32,891 nucleotides of DNA from an uncultured Pelagibacteraceae bacterium. Its GTDB lineage: Bacteria > Pseudomonadota > Alphaproteobacteria > Pelagibacterales > AG-422-B15. Shown here piece by piece: positions 17,572-25,676 of this stretch; the stretch's first letter is position 1; the number at the start of each line of letters is the position of its first letter. The notes below the pieces were generated by a model. The model was not told the origin of the DNA. It was given only the letters and a program-made list of their open reading frames with translations, and ran no database searches. The stretch lies in assembly GCA_902526565.1 (NCBI GenBank), contig CABZLP010000008.1:1-32891 (forward strand). Reading direction: 5' to 3'. Position numbers and translations under genes: made by a program.

Positions 17572-18939
17572 ATGGCATATCTTAATAGAACTACTAAACA
17601 ATGGCAGGAGATTGATACCAAACACCACCTTCATCCCTTTACTGACTACAAGTCACTTGCTGAAGAGGGAAGTATCATTGTAACAAAGGCAGACGGTGTA
17701 CACCTGACTACATCTGATGATAAGCAGCTATTGGATGCAATGTCTGGACTTTGGTGTGTTAATGTTGGCTATGGCAGAAAAAATCTTGCTGAAGTTGCGT
17801 ATAAGCAAATGCAAGAGCTTCCATATTATAATTCTTTTTTTAAAACCGCGACGCCCCCATCAATCGAGCTAGCAAGAGAATTAGCAGAATTAAGTCCTCA
17901 TGATTTGAATCATGCATTCTTTTCGTCAAGTGGTTCAGAAGCCAACGACACAGTTGTAAGAATGGTGAGAAGATATTGGGACCTTAAAGGTAAGTTACAT
18001 AAGAAAACTTTTATAAGCAGAGAGTTTGCTTATCATGGCAGTACAATGACAGGCATGAGCCTTGGAGGGATGACTGCAATGCATGCGCAAGGCGATATGA
18101 TGCCAGGTTTTGAACATGTCTTGCCACCTTATTGGTATAAATACGGAAACGAGATGTCTCATGAGGATTTTGGAATTTTTGCTGCAAATAAAATTGAAGA
18201 AAAGATCAATGAAATAGGCGCTGATAATGTGGCAGCATTTATTGGTGAGCCAATTCAAGGTGCTGGGGGTGTAATCATTCCACCAGACTCTTACTGGCCT
18301 AGAGTTCAAGAGATATGTAATCAGTATGATATTCTTCTTGTAGTTGATGAAGTTATTTGTGGATTTGGAAGAACAGGTAACTGGTTCGGATCTGACACGT
18401 ATAATATCAAACCCGATATCATCACAATGGCCAAAGGCATAACTTCAGGCTACATACCACTATCAGGCATCATGATTGGAGACCGTGTTAGTGATACAAT
18501 TATCAATGAAGGTGGAGAGTTTTATCATGGGTATACATATTCAGGTCATCCAGTAGCGTGCGCTGTAAGTCTTGAAAATCTTAGAGTTATTAAGGAAGAA
18601 AATCTTATTGAGCAATCACGACAAGTATCGATTTATCTAGAGCAACAAATGCGCGAGATTGAAAAACATCCGTTAGTAGGAGAAGTCAGGATGAAAAGTT
18701 TTATAGGAGCTGTTGAATTAGTTAAAGACAAAGAAAAGATGGAAATGTTTGAAGATACGGGTGTTGTTGGAACAATATGTAGAGATTACTGTATAGATAA
18801 TGGCTTAGTAATGAGAGCTGTCAGAGACGGTATGATTTTCTGTCCACCTCTAATCTTTAATAACTCTCATGTGGATGAATTATGTGAAAAACTAAAAAAA
18901 TCTTTAGATCAAACACATAATCATATTTCTAAATCGTAA
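17572..18939 (+). CDS. SpuC-like polyamine/omega-amino acid:pyruvate aminotransferase
   Basis: Class III PLP-dependent aminotransferase, 455 residues. Blocks: MSGLWCVNVGYGR (57-69), SSSGSEANDTVVRM (118-131), EFAYHGSTMTGMSLGG, the VVDEVICGFGRTG region with Asp259, and the PLP lysine Lys288 in MAKGITSGY. The FYHGYTYSGHPVACAV block is also present. The N-terminal HHLHPFTDY pattern and the overall wording match the putrescine/beta-alanine:pyruvate group (SpuC-like). It likely moves an amino group from a diamine or omega-amino acid to pyruvate. It is 4 nt after gcdH, so the two are one operon. The 3' end overlaps the converging GNAT gene by 19 nt. Confidence 0.88.
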   Translation: MAYLNRTTKQWQEIDTKHHLHPFTDYKSLAEEGSIIVTKADGVHLTTSDDKQLLDAMSGLWCVNVGYGRKNLAEVAYKQMQELPYYNSFFKTATPPSIELARELAELSPHDLNHAFFSSSGSEANDTVVRMVRRYWDLKGKLHKKTFISREFAYHGSTMTGMSLGGMTAMHAQGDMMPGFEHVLPPYWYKYGNEMSHEDFGIFAANKIEEKINEIGADNVAAFIGEPIQGAGGVIIPPDSYWPRVQEICNQYDILLVVDEVICGFGRTGNWFGSDTYNIKPDIITMAKGITSGYIPLSGIMIGDRVSDTIINEGGEFYHGYTYSGHPVACAVSLENLRVIKEENLIEQSRQVSIYLEQQMREIEKHPLVGEVRMKSFIGAVELVKDKEKMEMFEDTGVVGTICRDYCIDNGLVMRAVRDGMIFCPPLIFNNSHVDELCEKLKKSLDQTHNHISKS

Positions 18940-19367
18940 CTATAGAACTCATTGTCCCTGACATATCCAAGTGACTCATATAGAGATTGGCCAGGTATAT
19001 TAGCTTTATTTGTTGAAAGCTCTATGGAGCCAAACTTATTCTCAGTTGCATAATTTTTAGCAGCATCCATTAAAGACTTAGCTATACCTTTTCTTCTAAA
19101 TTCTTCTCTTACAAACAAGTCGTATAGAACAATTTTTTTTCTCACATTCACTGAGTCAAAAGTTGGATATAATTGTGTGAAACCTGCACAATTACCCCCT
19201 TCTTCCTGAAAAAAGATGATTGACTCATTATTCTCAAGCCTCTGCTTAATATATTTTTGTGCAATTTCAACATTTGACTCCTGGTTATAAAAGACTCGAT
19301 ACAAATTAAAAACCTCTCCGATCATATCAGAGTATTCTATGGTTGCTCTTTTAATATTTTCTGTCAT
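18921..19367 (-). CDS. GNAT-family N-acetyltransferase
   Basis: 148-residue single-domain acetyltransferase. The acetyl-CoA pyrophosphate loop is REEFRRKGIAKSLMDAA (about 88-104), followed by ELSTNKANIPGQSLYESLGYVRDNEFYSYDLEI, the usual C-terminal GNAT block. The acceptor could be a small amine or polyamine given the context, but that is inference. It is the last gene of a minus-strand operon behind the MFS gene (2-nt gap) and the BetI-like regulator. Confidence 0.88.
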   Translation of the reverse strand: MTENIKRATIEYSDMIGEVFNLYRVFYNQESNVEIAQKYIKQRLENNESIIFFQEEGGNCAGFTQLYPTFDSVNVRKKIVLYDLFVREEFRRKGIAKSLMDAAKNYATENKFGSIELSTNKANIPGQSLYESLGYVRDNEFYSYDLEI

Positions 19368-19369
19368 TT

Positions 19370-20527
19370 CTAGTTTCTTATAGTTCTATAAATTGAAATC
19401 ATTAAGAAAATAAAAGTAAAAAATACAATTGTATATATAAAACCAAAAGGACCAAAAATATCCATGACTCTTCCTCCAATTAGTGGACCAATTAATGAAC
19501 CACACTCAAAAACCATAACTAATATTGCCGTTGCACCTGCAACCTGTGAAGCGGTATATCTTTCCCCTAACATTGTAAGTGATATTGAGAATATACCACT
19601 AGCTGCTCCTCCCCAAACAAAGCAACTTAATGCCACTAAATAGAAGTTTCCTAAGAAAACACCTATAATTATTGGACAAATAAAAGTACAGAAGACAGCA
19701 ATATTCATGAGTAGTCTCTTATTCATCCTATCAAGTAAAATACCAATTAGTGGTTGACATATGACACCACCAACTAAGGTAATAGTGACAAACTGAAGAG
19801 CAATGTCTTGTGAAAACTGGTTCTTAATCATAAAGATTGGAAAAAATGATACGAACATAACATCGTCCAATCCACAGAGTATTGCTGCTCCAAAAATAGT
19901 TGGTGCGGCTATAATTGTTGCTAAAATTGGAAGAGATTTTTTCTCAGGTAATTCTTGATCTGCTATATCTAGTGTTATCAGTGGGATAATTGCTATAAAT
20001 GACATTGCCGCAATTACAATAAATGGAAGCCATCCTTCGATACCTGTTAAAGATATAACAAGAGGACCTATCGCTAACCCAATTATAAATACCGTATTGT
20101 ATATTGTGACTATTTTACCACGATTTGAATCATTAGCCATCGATAACATCCAAGTATCAAAAGCATTCCATGCAAGTGCACCAGCAAATCCAATAAGGAA
20201 ACGTATAATGAACCACGCAGTTAAACTTTCAAATATAGGAAAGGTAAAATATAAAATAATTGTAACTATTTGAGCAATGACAATTGATCTAGATAACCCA
20301 ATTGTATGAATAATGATTGGTGTAATTCTAACAAATAAAATTACCGCCAATGGTTGAGCTACAACATTCAATCCAATTTGTGTATTACTGAAACCCCTTG
20401 ACTCAAGTATTAATGATAGCAAGGGAATAAGGGTTCCAAGTTTTATGCCAATAATAAGAGCACATAAAAATAAAACAATATAAGTTTTATAATTACTGCC
20501 TAGTATAGATTGAAAAGTTGAGATCAC
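19370..20527 (-). CDS. MFS transporter
   Basis: Major facilitator protein of 385 residues with about twelve hydrophobic helices. Seen: the N-terminal GIKLGTLIPLLSLILESRGFSNTQIGL, a central FLIGFAGALAWNAFDTWMLSMANDSNRGK (helix 4-5 region with an MFS-like loop), and the second-half LLDRMNKRL loop. This resembles the YcaD-like group of MFS proteins. The substrate is unknown. Its start overlaps the regulator gene by 4 nt (ATGA), so the two are translated together; the regulator may control export or import of its own ligand. Confidence 0.88.
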   Translation of the reverse strand: MISTFQSILGSNYKTYIVLFLCALIIGIKLGTLIPLLSLILESRGFSNTQIGLNVVAQPLAVILFVRITPIIIHTIGLSRSIVIAQIVTIILYFTFPIFESLTAWFIIRFLIGFAGALAWNAFDTWMLSMANDSNRGKIVTIYNTVFIIGLAIGPLVISLTGIEGWLPFIVIAAMSFIAIIPLITLDIADQELPEKKSLPILATIIAAPTIFGAAILCGLDDVMFVSFFPIFMIKNQFSQDIALQFVTITLVGGVICQPLIGILLDRMNKRLLMNIAVFCTFICPIIIGVFLGNFYLVALSCFVWGGAASGIFSISLTMLGERYTASQVAGATAILVMVFECGSLIGPLIGGRVMDIFGPFGFIYTIVFFTFIFLMISIYRTIRN

Positions 20528-21183
20528 ACAAACCGTTTTTCATCTGTATAAATATTTTTAAAGTATTTTTTTATTAGTCCTTTACAAAATACATGCGAGT
20601 ATATTTTAGGATCAAATAAAATTCTTTGCCATAATCCGTCTACCATTGAAAGATAAGTCTCACTTATCTCCCTTGGCGTCAGAAAAGTCTGATCAGTTAA
20701 AAAATTTAATTCTTTAATTAACTTTTCCATCTGAGATGAATATATTTCATCTTGCTTTTGACAGATTGTTAAATAAGAAGGACGAAATTTTACTTCACTA
20801 TAAAACGATACCCAGACTGCAATTTTATTTCTACTTGCAATTTTACTACTAAAATCATTTTCAATTATTTTAATTATTCTTCCAACAGGATCTAAGTTAT
20901 TATCTTCGAATATTTTTTGCCAAGAATTTTTATATTCATCTGATAGAAATTTCAGTGAACTAAGCAAAAGATTTTCTTTAGATTTAAATCTAAAATTTGC
21001 ATAACCTTGTGATACCATTGCTTTCTTAGCTACTTGCGCAATCGTCGTATCTGCGAGACCTCTTTTGGCTATAGTTTCAATTGTTGCGTCAATTAGTTTT
21101 TGATGATTGATTGAAAATTCCTGTTCTTTCAGTTGGGGATTACTAATTTTTTTGGGATTTATATTCATAAAAGAACCATACAC
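20524..21183 (-). CDS. BetI-like TetR-family transcriptional regulator
   Basis: 219 residues. The N-terminal TetR helix-turn-helix is at about 28-75 (IDATIETIAKRGLADTTIAQVAKKAMVSQGYANFRFKSKENLL). The C-terminal part follows the BetI type: an AVWVSFYSEVKFRPSYLTICQKQDE block and YLSMVDGLWQRILFDP, as in BetI's DGLW helix. BetI represses choline-to-betaine genes and is released by choline, so a quaternary or methylated amine ligand is plausible here. A second ATG at 21168 is an alternative start. It is divergent from the FAD oxidoreductase gene at 21264, with an 18-bp palindrome in the gap, and first in an operon with MFS and GNAT genes. Confidence 0.85.
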   Translation of the reverse strand: MYGSFMNINPKKISNPQLKEQEFSINHQKLIDATIETIAKRGLADTTIAQVAKKAMVSQGYANFRFKSKENLLLSSLKFLSDEYKNSWQKIFEDNNLDPVGRIIKIIENDFSSKIASRNKIAVWVSFYSEVKFRPSYLTICQKQDEIYSSQMEKLIKELNFLTDQTFLTPREISETYLSMVDGLWQRILFDPKIYSHVFCKGLIKKYFKNIYTDEKRFV

Positions 21184-21210
21184 AAAGTTTAATCATAATG
21201 GTAGTTTTGT

Positions 21211-21228
21211 ATTGAATAATCATTCAAT
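21211..21228. promoter_or_regulatory. operator 1 for the BetI-like regulator
   Basis: ATTGAATAATCATTCAAT is a near-perfect 18-bp palindrome (only one central base pair breaks symmetry) in the gap between the regulator gene and the divergent oxidoreductase gene. It shares the arms ATTGAA/TTCAAT and the 6-nt spacer with the site at 25642. A possible plus-strand promoter uses TTGAAT (21212-21217) as -35 and TATCAT (21234-21239) as -10, 16 nt apart, so binding would block it. As I recall, the arms resemble known BetI sites. Confidence 0.7.
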
Positions 21229-21263
21229 ATGGGTATCATATAAATTCAATATTCGCTCATTTT

Positions 21264-22892
21264 ATGCCAAAAAATACTCATGATGTAATCGTTGTAGGTG
21301 CCGGCCATAATGGCTTAACAGCAGCTAGTTATATGGCTAAAGCTGGTCTTGATGTCGTCGTTTTAGAAAAAAATGATTGGATTGGCGGTGCTGCGGTGAG
21401 CCGAGAACTGTACCCTGGATGGAAATATTCAAATTGTTCCTATGTTTGTAGTTTATTAAGACCTGAGATCATGCGTGACTTGGAACTTTATAAATATGGA
21501 CTTCAAATTATTCCTTATGAAGGCAGTGCAACGATGATGAAAAATGGAGATTATTATACTCATTACCATGATCATGATATGACCATCAACTCAATTAGAC
21601 GTCATTCTCATAAAGATGCAGAAGCTTACGAAAGATATAGCCGTGATGTTCTAAGGCAATGTAAAATTATTAAGCCTCTTCTTAAAATGACGCCTCCTGA
21701 CTTAACGTCGTTTAAGCCAAAAGACCTATTCGGTGCACTGGAGTTTGCAAAGCATTTTGCTGCAAAAGATGAATTAGGTGGACTGGGAGAAAAAGAGATT
21801 TACGACACAATTCGCTTCTATACGATGAGCATCAGAGATTACTTAGAAGAATATTTTGAAAGTGAAATTACCAAAGCTCACCTTGCTGGTAGCGCAATTA
21901 TTGGAACTGCTCTAGGCCCATGCTCACCAGGATCAGCTTATGTACTGTTGCACCACTACATGGGTGAGGTCGATGGATCAGTTGGTTCATGGGGATATGC
22001 ACGAGGTGGAATGGGATCTATTACTGAGGCAATGATGGGTTGTTTAAAAGATCATGGAGGAGAAGTAAAACCAAGTAGCGAAGTAACAAATGTTATTACA
22101 AAAAATGGAAAAGCAATTGGTGTTGCTACACAAAATGGAGATGAATACTACGCTAAGAAAATAGTTTCCAACCTTGATGTCAGAAGAACTTTTTTAAAGA
22201 TTACTGAAGAGAAGGACCTTCCAGATGATTTTGTGCGAAGTGTTAAAAATTTTAAGATAAGGGGTTCATCTGGTAAATTAAATATTGCATTAGATGGCTT
22301 ACCAGACTTTCCTTGTATTCCTGAAGGTGATCCAGGTGGTGGCGGAGACATGCATTTCACAGAAACGATAGAAGAGATGGAAGGAGCTTACGATGATTGG
22401 AAAAGGGGAGAATGGTCTCGTAATCCATATGTTGATATGTGCATCCCATCAAAAAGTGACCCTACAATGGCTGAGCCAGGTAAACATTATATGTCTGTAT
22501 TTATCCAGTACGTACCATTTAATCTTGCAAATGGTGGATGGAATGAAGAGAGAAAGCAAGAATTTGGAAGACACATAGTTGATTGTATTGCTGAGTTTTC
22601 TCCTAACTTTAAAGACCTAATTAATCATTATGAGGTACGTACACCTCTAGAATTAGAAAATGAGGTTGGTTTGACAGAAGGTAATATTTTTCAAGGAGAG
22701 TTGACCATGGACCAATTAATGTTTAATAGGCCAGTTCCTGGATATGCGCAGTATCGGACTCCATTAAAAAATATGTATATATGTAGCTCTTCAACACATC
22801 CAGGTGGAGGTGTAATGGGTGCGCCAGGAGCTAACGCAGCTCGTGAAGTTCTATTAGACATGAACGTTCCACAAAAAGGAAATTATTATTAA
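21264..22892 (+). CDS. PYROXD2/phytoene-desaturase-like FAD oxidoreductase 1
   Basis: 542-residue flavoprotein. The dinucleotide-binding motif is VVGAGHNG (10-17) with the acidic end of the second strand at Glu35 (VVLEKNDWIGGAA). A C-terminal flavin block PGGGVMGAPGANAARE closes the fold. The GHNGL motif and overall length fit the bacterial NAD(P)/FAD oxidoreductases related to human PYROXD2 and to carotenoid desaturases. There are no carotenoid genes nearby, and the neighbours are amine-catabolic, so an amine or amino-acid dehydrogenase role is more likely than carotenoid synthesis (inference). First gene after operator 1; its stop overlaps the next start in TAATG. Confidence 0.85.
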   Translation: MPKNTHDVIVVGAGHNGLTAASYMAKAGLDVVVLEKNDWIGGAAVSRELYPGWKYSNCSYVCSLLRPEIMRDLELYKYGLQIIPYEGSATMMKNGDYYTHYHDHDMTINSIRRHSHKDAEAYERYSRDVLRQCKIIKPLLKMTPPDLTSFKPKDLFGALEFAKHFAAKDELGGLGEKEIYDTIRFYTMSIRDYLEEYFESEITKAHLAGSAIIGTALGPCSPGSAYVLLHHYMGEVDGSVGSWGYARGGMGSITEAMMGCLKDHGGEVKPSSEVTNVITKNGKAIGVATQNGDEYYAKKIVSNLDVRRTFLKITEEKDLPDDFVRSVKNFKIRGSSGKLNIALDGLPDFPCIPEGDPGGGGDMHFTETIEEMEGAYDDWKRGEWSRNPYVDMCIPSKSDPTMAEPGKHYMSVFIQYVPFNLANGGWNEERKQEFGRHIVDCIAEFSPNFKDLINHYEVRTPLELENEVGLTEGNIFQGELTMDQLMFNRPVPGYAQYRTPLKNMYICSSSTHPGGGVMGAPGANAAREVLLDMNVPQKGNYY

Positions 22893-24409
22893 TGTCTGGC
22901 AATTCGAGTTTTGATGCCATCATAATTGGTGGAGGTCATAATGGATTGGTATGCGCAAACGTCCTCGCTAGAAAAAACAAAAGAGTGTTAATCTGTGAAG
23001 CCCGAAAAGAATGTGGTGGTCTGGTCAATAATGATATTACCAACTATGTACCTCCAGTAACATCTGCTGTTTCAAGCTCGATTGGCGGAATGCAAATAAA
23101 CTATATACCAAAGACCACAATTGCCTTATCTGAAACTGGACAACACATACGACTAGTGGGCAATCAACACATTGATCATAAATCTATCTCAACATTTTCT
23201 TCTCATGATGCTGACCGCTTTAATGATTTTCATGAAAAAATGTCAAAATTCTCAAAAACTTTAGGTTCTTTCATGATGGCATCTCCTCCGCGAATAATGA
23301 ACAATAGTTTTTCTGACTATTTTAAACTCTTTAAGCTTGGATTGAATGTCAGGTTATTAGGCAAGAAAAATTTTAATGAGTTTGCTAGAATGATTGGCCT
23401 AAATATAGCTGATGAACTTGAAGACAATTTTGAAAATACATTACTTCAAGGATTGATAGCGCATGACTCAGTTATAGGTTCTAATTTAGGCCCGCGTTCA
23501 CCAGGCTCTCTAATAAACTTATTGTATAGAATGGCTATCCATAACAATTCTTTATTCGGTGGTATATTTCAAATAGAGGGCGGCAATGATCAATTCACTA
23601 AACATTTAATTGAAAAATGCAAAAGTAATAATGTAAAAATAAAAACTTCAGCCTCTGTTAAAAATTGTATTATTGAAAATGACTGCGCTGTAGGTGTTGA
23701 GCTAAACAATGGTGAAAAAATGTATGCTAAGAAAATTATCTCCAATGCAGATCCACGTTCAACATACTTTTCACTGCTCGGATCTCAAAACCTTGATACT
23801 GACGTAAAGAGGAAAATAAAACATCATCGCTCCAAAGGAAGAGTTGCCAAACTTATTTTAGAGTTGGATAAGCTCCCTAGTTTTAACAATTGTGACGACA
23901 TTGATTTAGACAGCAGAATGGTTATTGCACCATCTATTGATTACATTGAAGAAACATTTAACCCCAGTAAGTTTGATAAGCTTTCACCAGAGCCAACACT
24001 TGAGATATGTGTGAAAAAAGCCTCTAATCAAAACCCAAAGTTAGATATTCAAGTACAATATGCACCATATAAAACTCATCAAGGGTGGGAAAATATAAAA
24101 GAAAGTTACGTTGAATCTATTATCAGAATAATTAGCAAATATGCTCCTAATATTAATGAATGCATTGAGCGTAAGAAATTACTAACCCCTGACGATATTG
24201 AAGCAGAATATAATGTATCAGGAGGGCACTGGCATCATGGTGAGATTCAAATTGATCAGCTTTTTATGATGCGCCCAATCCCAGGAGCCTCACAGTATAA
24301 AACACATCTGGATGGTCTATTTATGTGCGGTGCAGGGACACACCCTGGTGGCGGTTTAACCGGCATTTCAGGCAAAAATGCAGCTAAAGCAGTCTTGGAT
24401 GATTTTTAA
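22892..24409 (+). CDS. PYROXD2/phytoene-desaturase-like FAD oxidoreductase 2
   Basis: 505-residue paralogue of the protein before it. It has IIGGGHNGLV (11-20), Glu36 in LICEARKECGGL, a matching central SNLGPRSPGS block (GTALGPCSPGS in the first) and C-terminal HPGGGLTGISGKNAAKAVL. Both also share ELxxxQLxxxRPxPGxxQY near the end. The two are clearly diverged, so they are not a recent duplication. Translational coupling (TAATG) suggests a two-subunit or sequential enzyme. Function unknown beyond the flavoprotein fold; followed with no gap by the GcvT-like gene. Confidence 0.83.
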   Translation: MSGNSSFDAIIIGGGHNGLVCANVLARKNKRVLICEARKECGGLVNNDITNYVPPVTSAVSSSIGGMQINYIPKTTIALSETGQHIRLVGNQHIDHKSISTFSSHDADRFNDFHEKMSKFSKTLGSFMMASPPRIMNNSFSDYFKLFKLGLNVRLLGKKNFNEFARMIGLNIADELEDNFENTLLQGLIAHDSVIGSNLGPRSPGSLINLLYRMAIHNNSLFGGIFQIEGGNDQFTKHLIEKCKSNNVKIKTSASVKNCIIENDCAVGVELNNGEKMYAKKIISNADPRSTYFSLLGSQNLDTDVKRKIKHHRSKGRVAKLILELDKLPSFNNCDDIDLDSRMVIAPSIDYIEETFNPSKFDKLSPEPTLEICVKKASNQNPKLDIQVQYAPYKTHQGWENIKESYVESIIRIISKYAPNINECIERKKLLTPDDIEAEYNVSGGHWHHGEIQIDQLFMMRPIPGASQYKTHLDGLFMCGAGTHPGGGLTGISGKNAAKAVLDDF

Positions 24410-25609
24410 ATGTCACAAGATCTTAGATATTCAGCGTTAAAGAAAACACCTTTTCATTCAAGAACCAGTTTGGCTTCGCGAACGAACAAATATTATAACT
24501 GGAATGGATATACTGTGCCTACAGAATACTCTACTACCGAGCTTGAATATACAGCAGCAAGAAATGGAACATCAGTAATGGATCTAACTCCTATGGGCAA
24601 ATATGAAATTACAGGAGTTCATGCGCATCAATTTGTTGATTACTTAGTTACTAGAGATTTATCAGAAATGAAGGACAATACAGTAGCTTATATTATCTGG
24701 TGTAATGAAGATGGAAAGGTGATTGACGATGGTACTATTTTCAAATTTTCTTCAACAAAATTTATGCTTTGCTGTGCTGTTAAAATATATAACTGGCTTA
24801 ATGACTCAGCTTTTGGTTTTGATGTTACAATTACTGATGTGACAGATACAATTGCTGCACTAGCAATTCAAGGGCCAACATCCTGTTCAACTTTGAAAAA
24901 ATTTGGAGCAATAGATCTTGAAACATTAAAACCTTTTGAAATGAGAGAATATAAGATTGATGGTCTCGATATTTTAATATCACGTACAGGATTTACAGGT
25001 GATTTGGGTTATGAATTGTGGACTGATCCAAAAAATGCAGAAACGACGTGGGACAATATTGAAATTGCTGGTAAAGAATTAAAATTAAGACCTTTTGGAA
25101 TGCATGCACTCGAAATGACTAGGATTGAAGCTGGATTTATTCAAACCAATACAGACTTTATGGCCGCAGAAGACTCATTAAGGCCTACCAGAATGAGGTC
25201 ACCTTATGAAATTGGAATGGGATGGCTTGTGCACTTAAACAAAAACTCATATTTTGTTGGAAAGAAAGCACTTAAAAAAGAAAAAGAAGAAAATACTACT
25301 GAAAGATGTTTAGTAGGTTTGGATATAGATGGAGATAAGCCAGCACATGGTTCTGTAATATATAACAGCAAAAAAGAAGATATTGGAATTGTAACCGCAG
25401 CCTTATGGTCTCCTATTATGAAAAAAAATATTGCACTTGCTTCACTCAAGAGACCGTACGGAATAAAAATAAAAGAAAACATATTTGCAGAAATTTATCA
25501 CCCTGAGGAACTTGAATACCGAAAAATATGGGCACGATGTAAGGTAGTTAAAAGGCAATTTTTTAACCCTGAAAGAAGAAATAAGGTACCTGCAGATCTA
25601 TACGAATAG
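24410..25609 (+). CDS. stand-alone GcvT-like aminomethyltransferase
   Basis: 399-residue folate-binding protein of the GcvT (glycine cleavage T-protein) family. It has the signature SRTGFTGDLGYELW (191-204), GKVIDDGTIF with Asp106/107 in the place where T-proteins have the folate-facing acid, LRPFGMHALEMTRIEAGF, and a C-terminal GIVTAALWSP block. No GcvP or GcvH is in the window, so it is not the glycine cleavage enzyme proper. Relatives act in demethylation of dimethylglycine, sarcosine or DMSP by passing C1 to tetrahydrofolate. It starts right after the second oxidoreductase stop, so one or both flavoproteins may be its oxidising partner. Confidence 0.87.
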   Translation: MSQDLRYSALKKTPFHSRTSLASRTNKYYNWNGYTVPTEYSTTELEYTAARNGTSVMDLTPMGKYEITGVHAHQFVDYLVTRDLSEMKDNTVAYIIWCNEDGKVIDDGTIFKFSSTKFMLCCAVKIYNWLNDSAFGFDVTITDVTDTIAALAIQGPTSCSTLKKFGAIDLETLKPFEMREYKIDGLDILISRTGFTGDLGYELWTDPKNAETTWDNIEIAGKELKLRPFGMHALEMTRIEAGFIQTNTDFMAAEDSLRPTRMRSPYEIGMGWLVHLNKNSYFVGKKALKKEKEENTTERCLVGLDIDGDKPAHGSVIYNSKKEDIGIVTAALWSPIMKKNIALASLKRPYGIKIKENIFAEIYHPEELEYRKIWARCKVVKRQFFNPERRNKVPADLYE

Positions 25610-25641
25610 CCAAAAAATAAGTACTTTAAAATAATTCAATT

Positions 25642-25659
25642 ATTGAACAGCTGTTCAAT
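25642..25659. promoter_or_regulatory. operator 2, perfect palindrome on the -35
   Basis: ATTGAACAGCTGTTCAAT is a perfect 18-bp palindrome with the same outer arms and spacing as operator 1, lying in the only real gap of the catabolic cluster. It covers the -35 hexamer TTGAAC of the promoter before the aminotransferase gene, so a bound TetR-type dimer would repress that promoter. Confidence 0.8.
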
Positions 25660-25671
25660 TTAGGTTATAAT
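25643..25671 (+). promoter_or_regulatory. near-consensus sigma-70 promoter, probably leaderless
   Basis: TTGAAC (25643-25648), exactly 17 nt, then TATAAT (25666-25671). The expected transcription start, 6-8 nt after the -10, falls at 25677-25679, on the first codon of the aminotransferase. The next in-frame ATG is about 60 codons on, so the mRNA is probably leaderless. Confidence 0.75.
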
Positions 25672-25676
25672 GATTC

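Noticed and set aside
21264..24409. Carotenoid biosynthesis genes (phytoene desaturase)
   Set aside because: The fold is related, but no crtB, crtE, crtY or similar gene is present and the neighbours are all amine-related; the GHNG motif form is that of PYROXD2-like proteins.
24410..25609. Glycine cleavage T-protein or DMSP demethylase
   Set aside because: No gcvH or gcvP nearby for the first. For the second, family membership alone does not identify DmdA, and the operon context points to amine demethylation.
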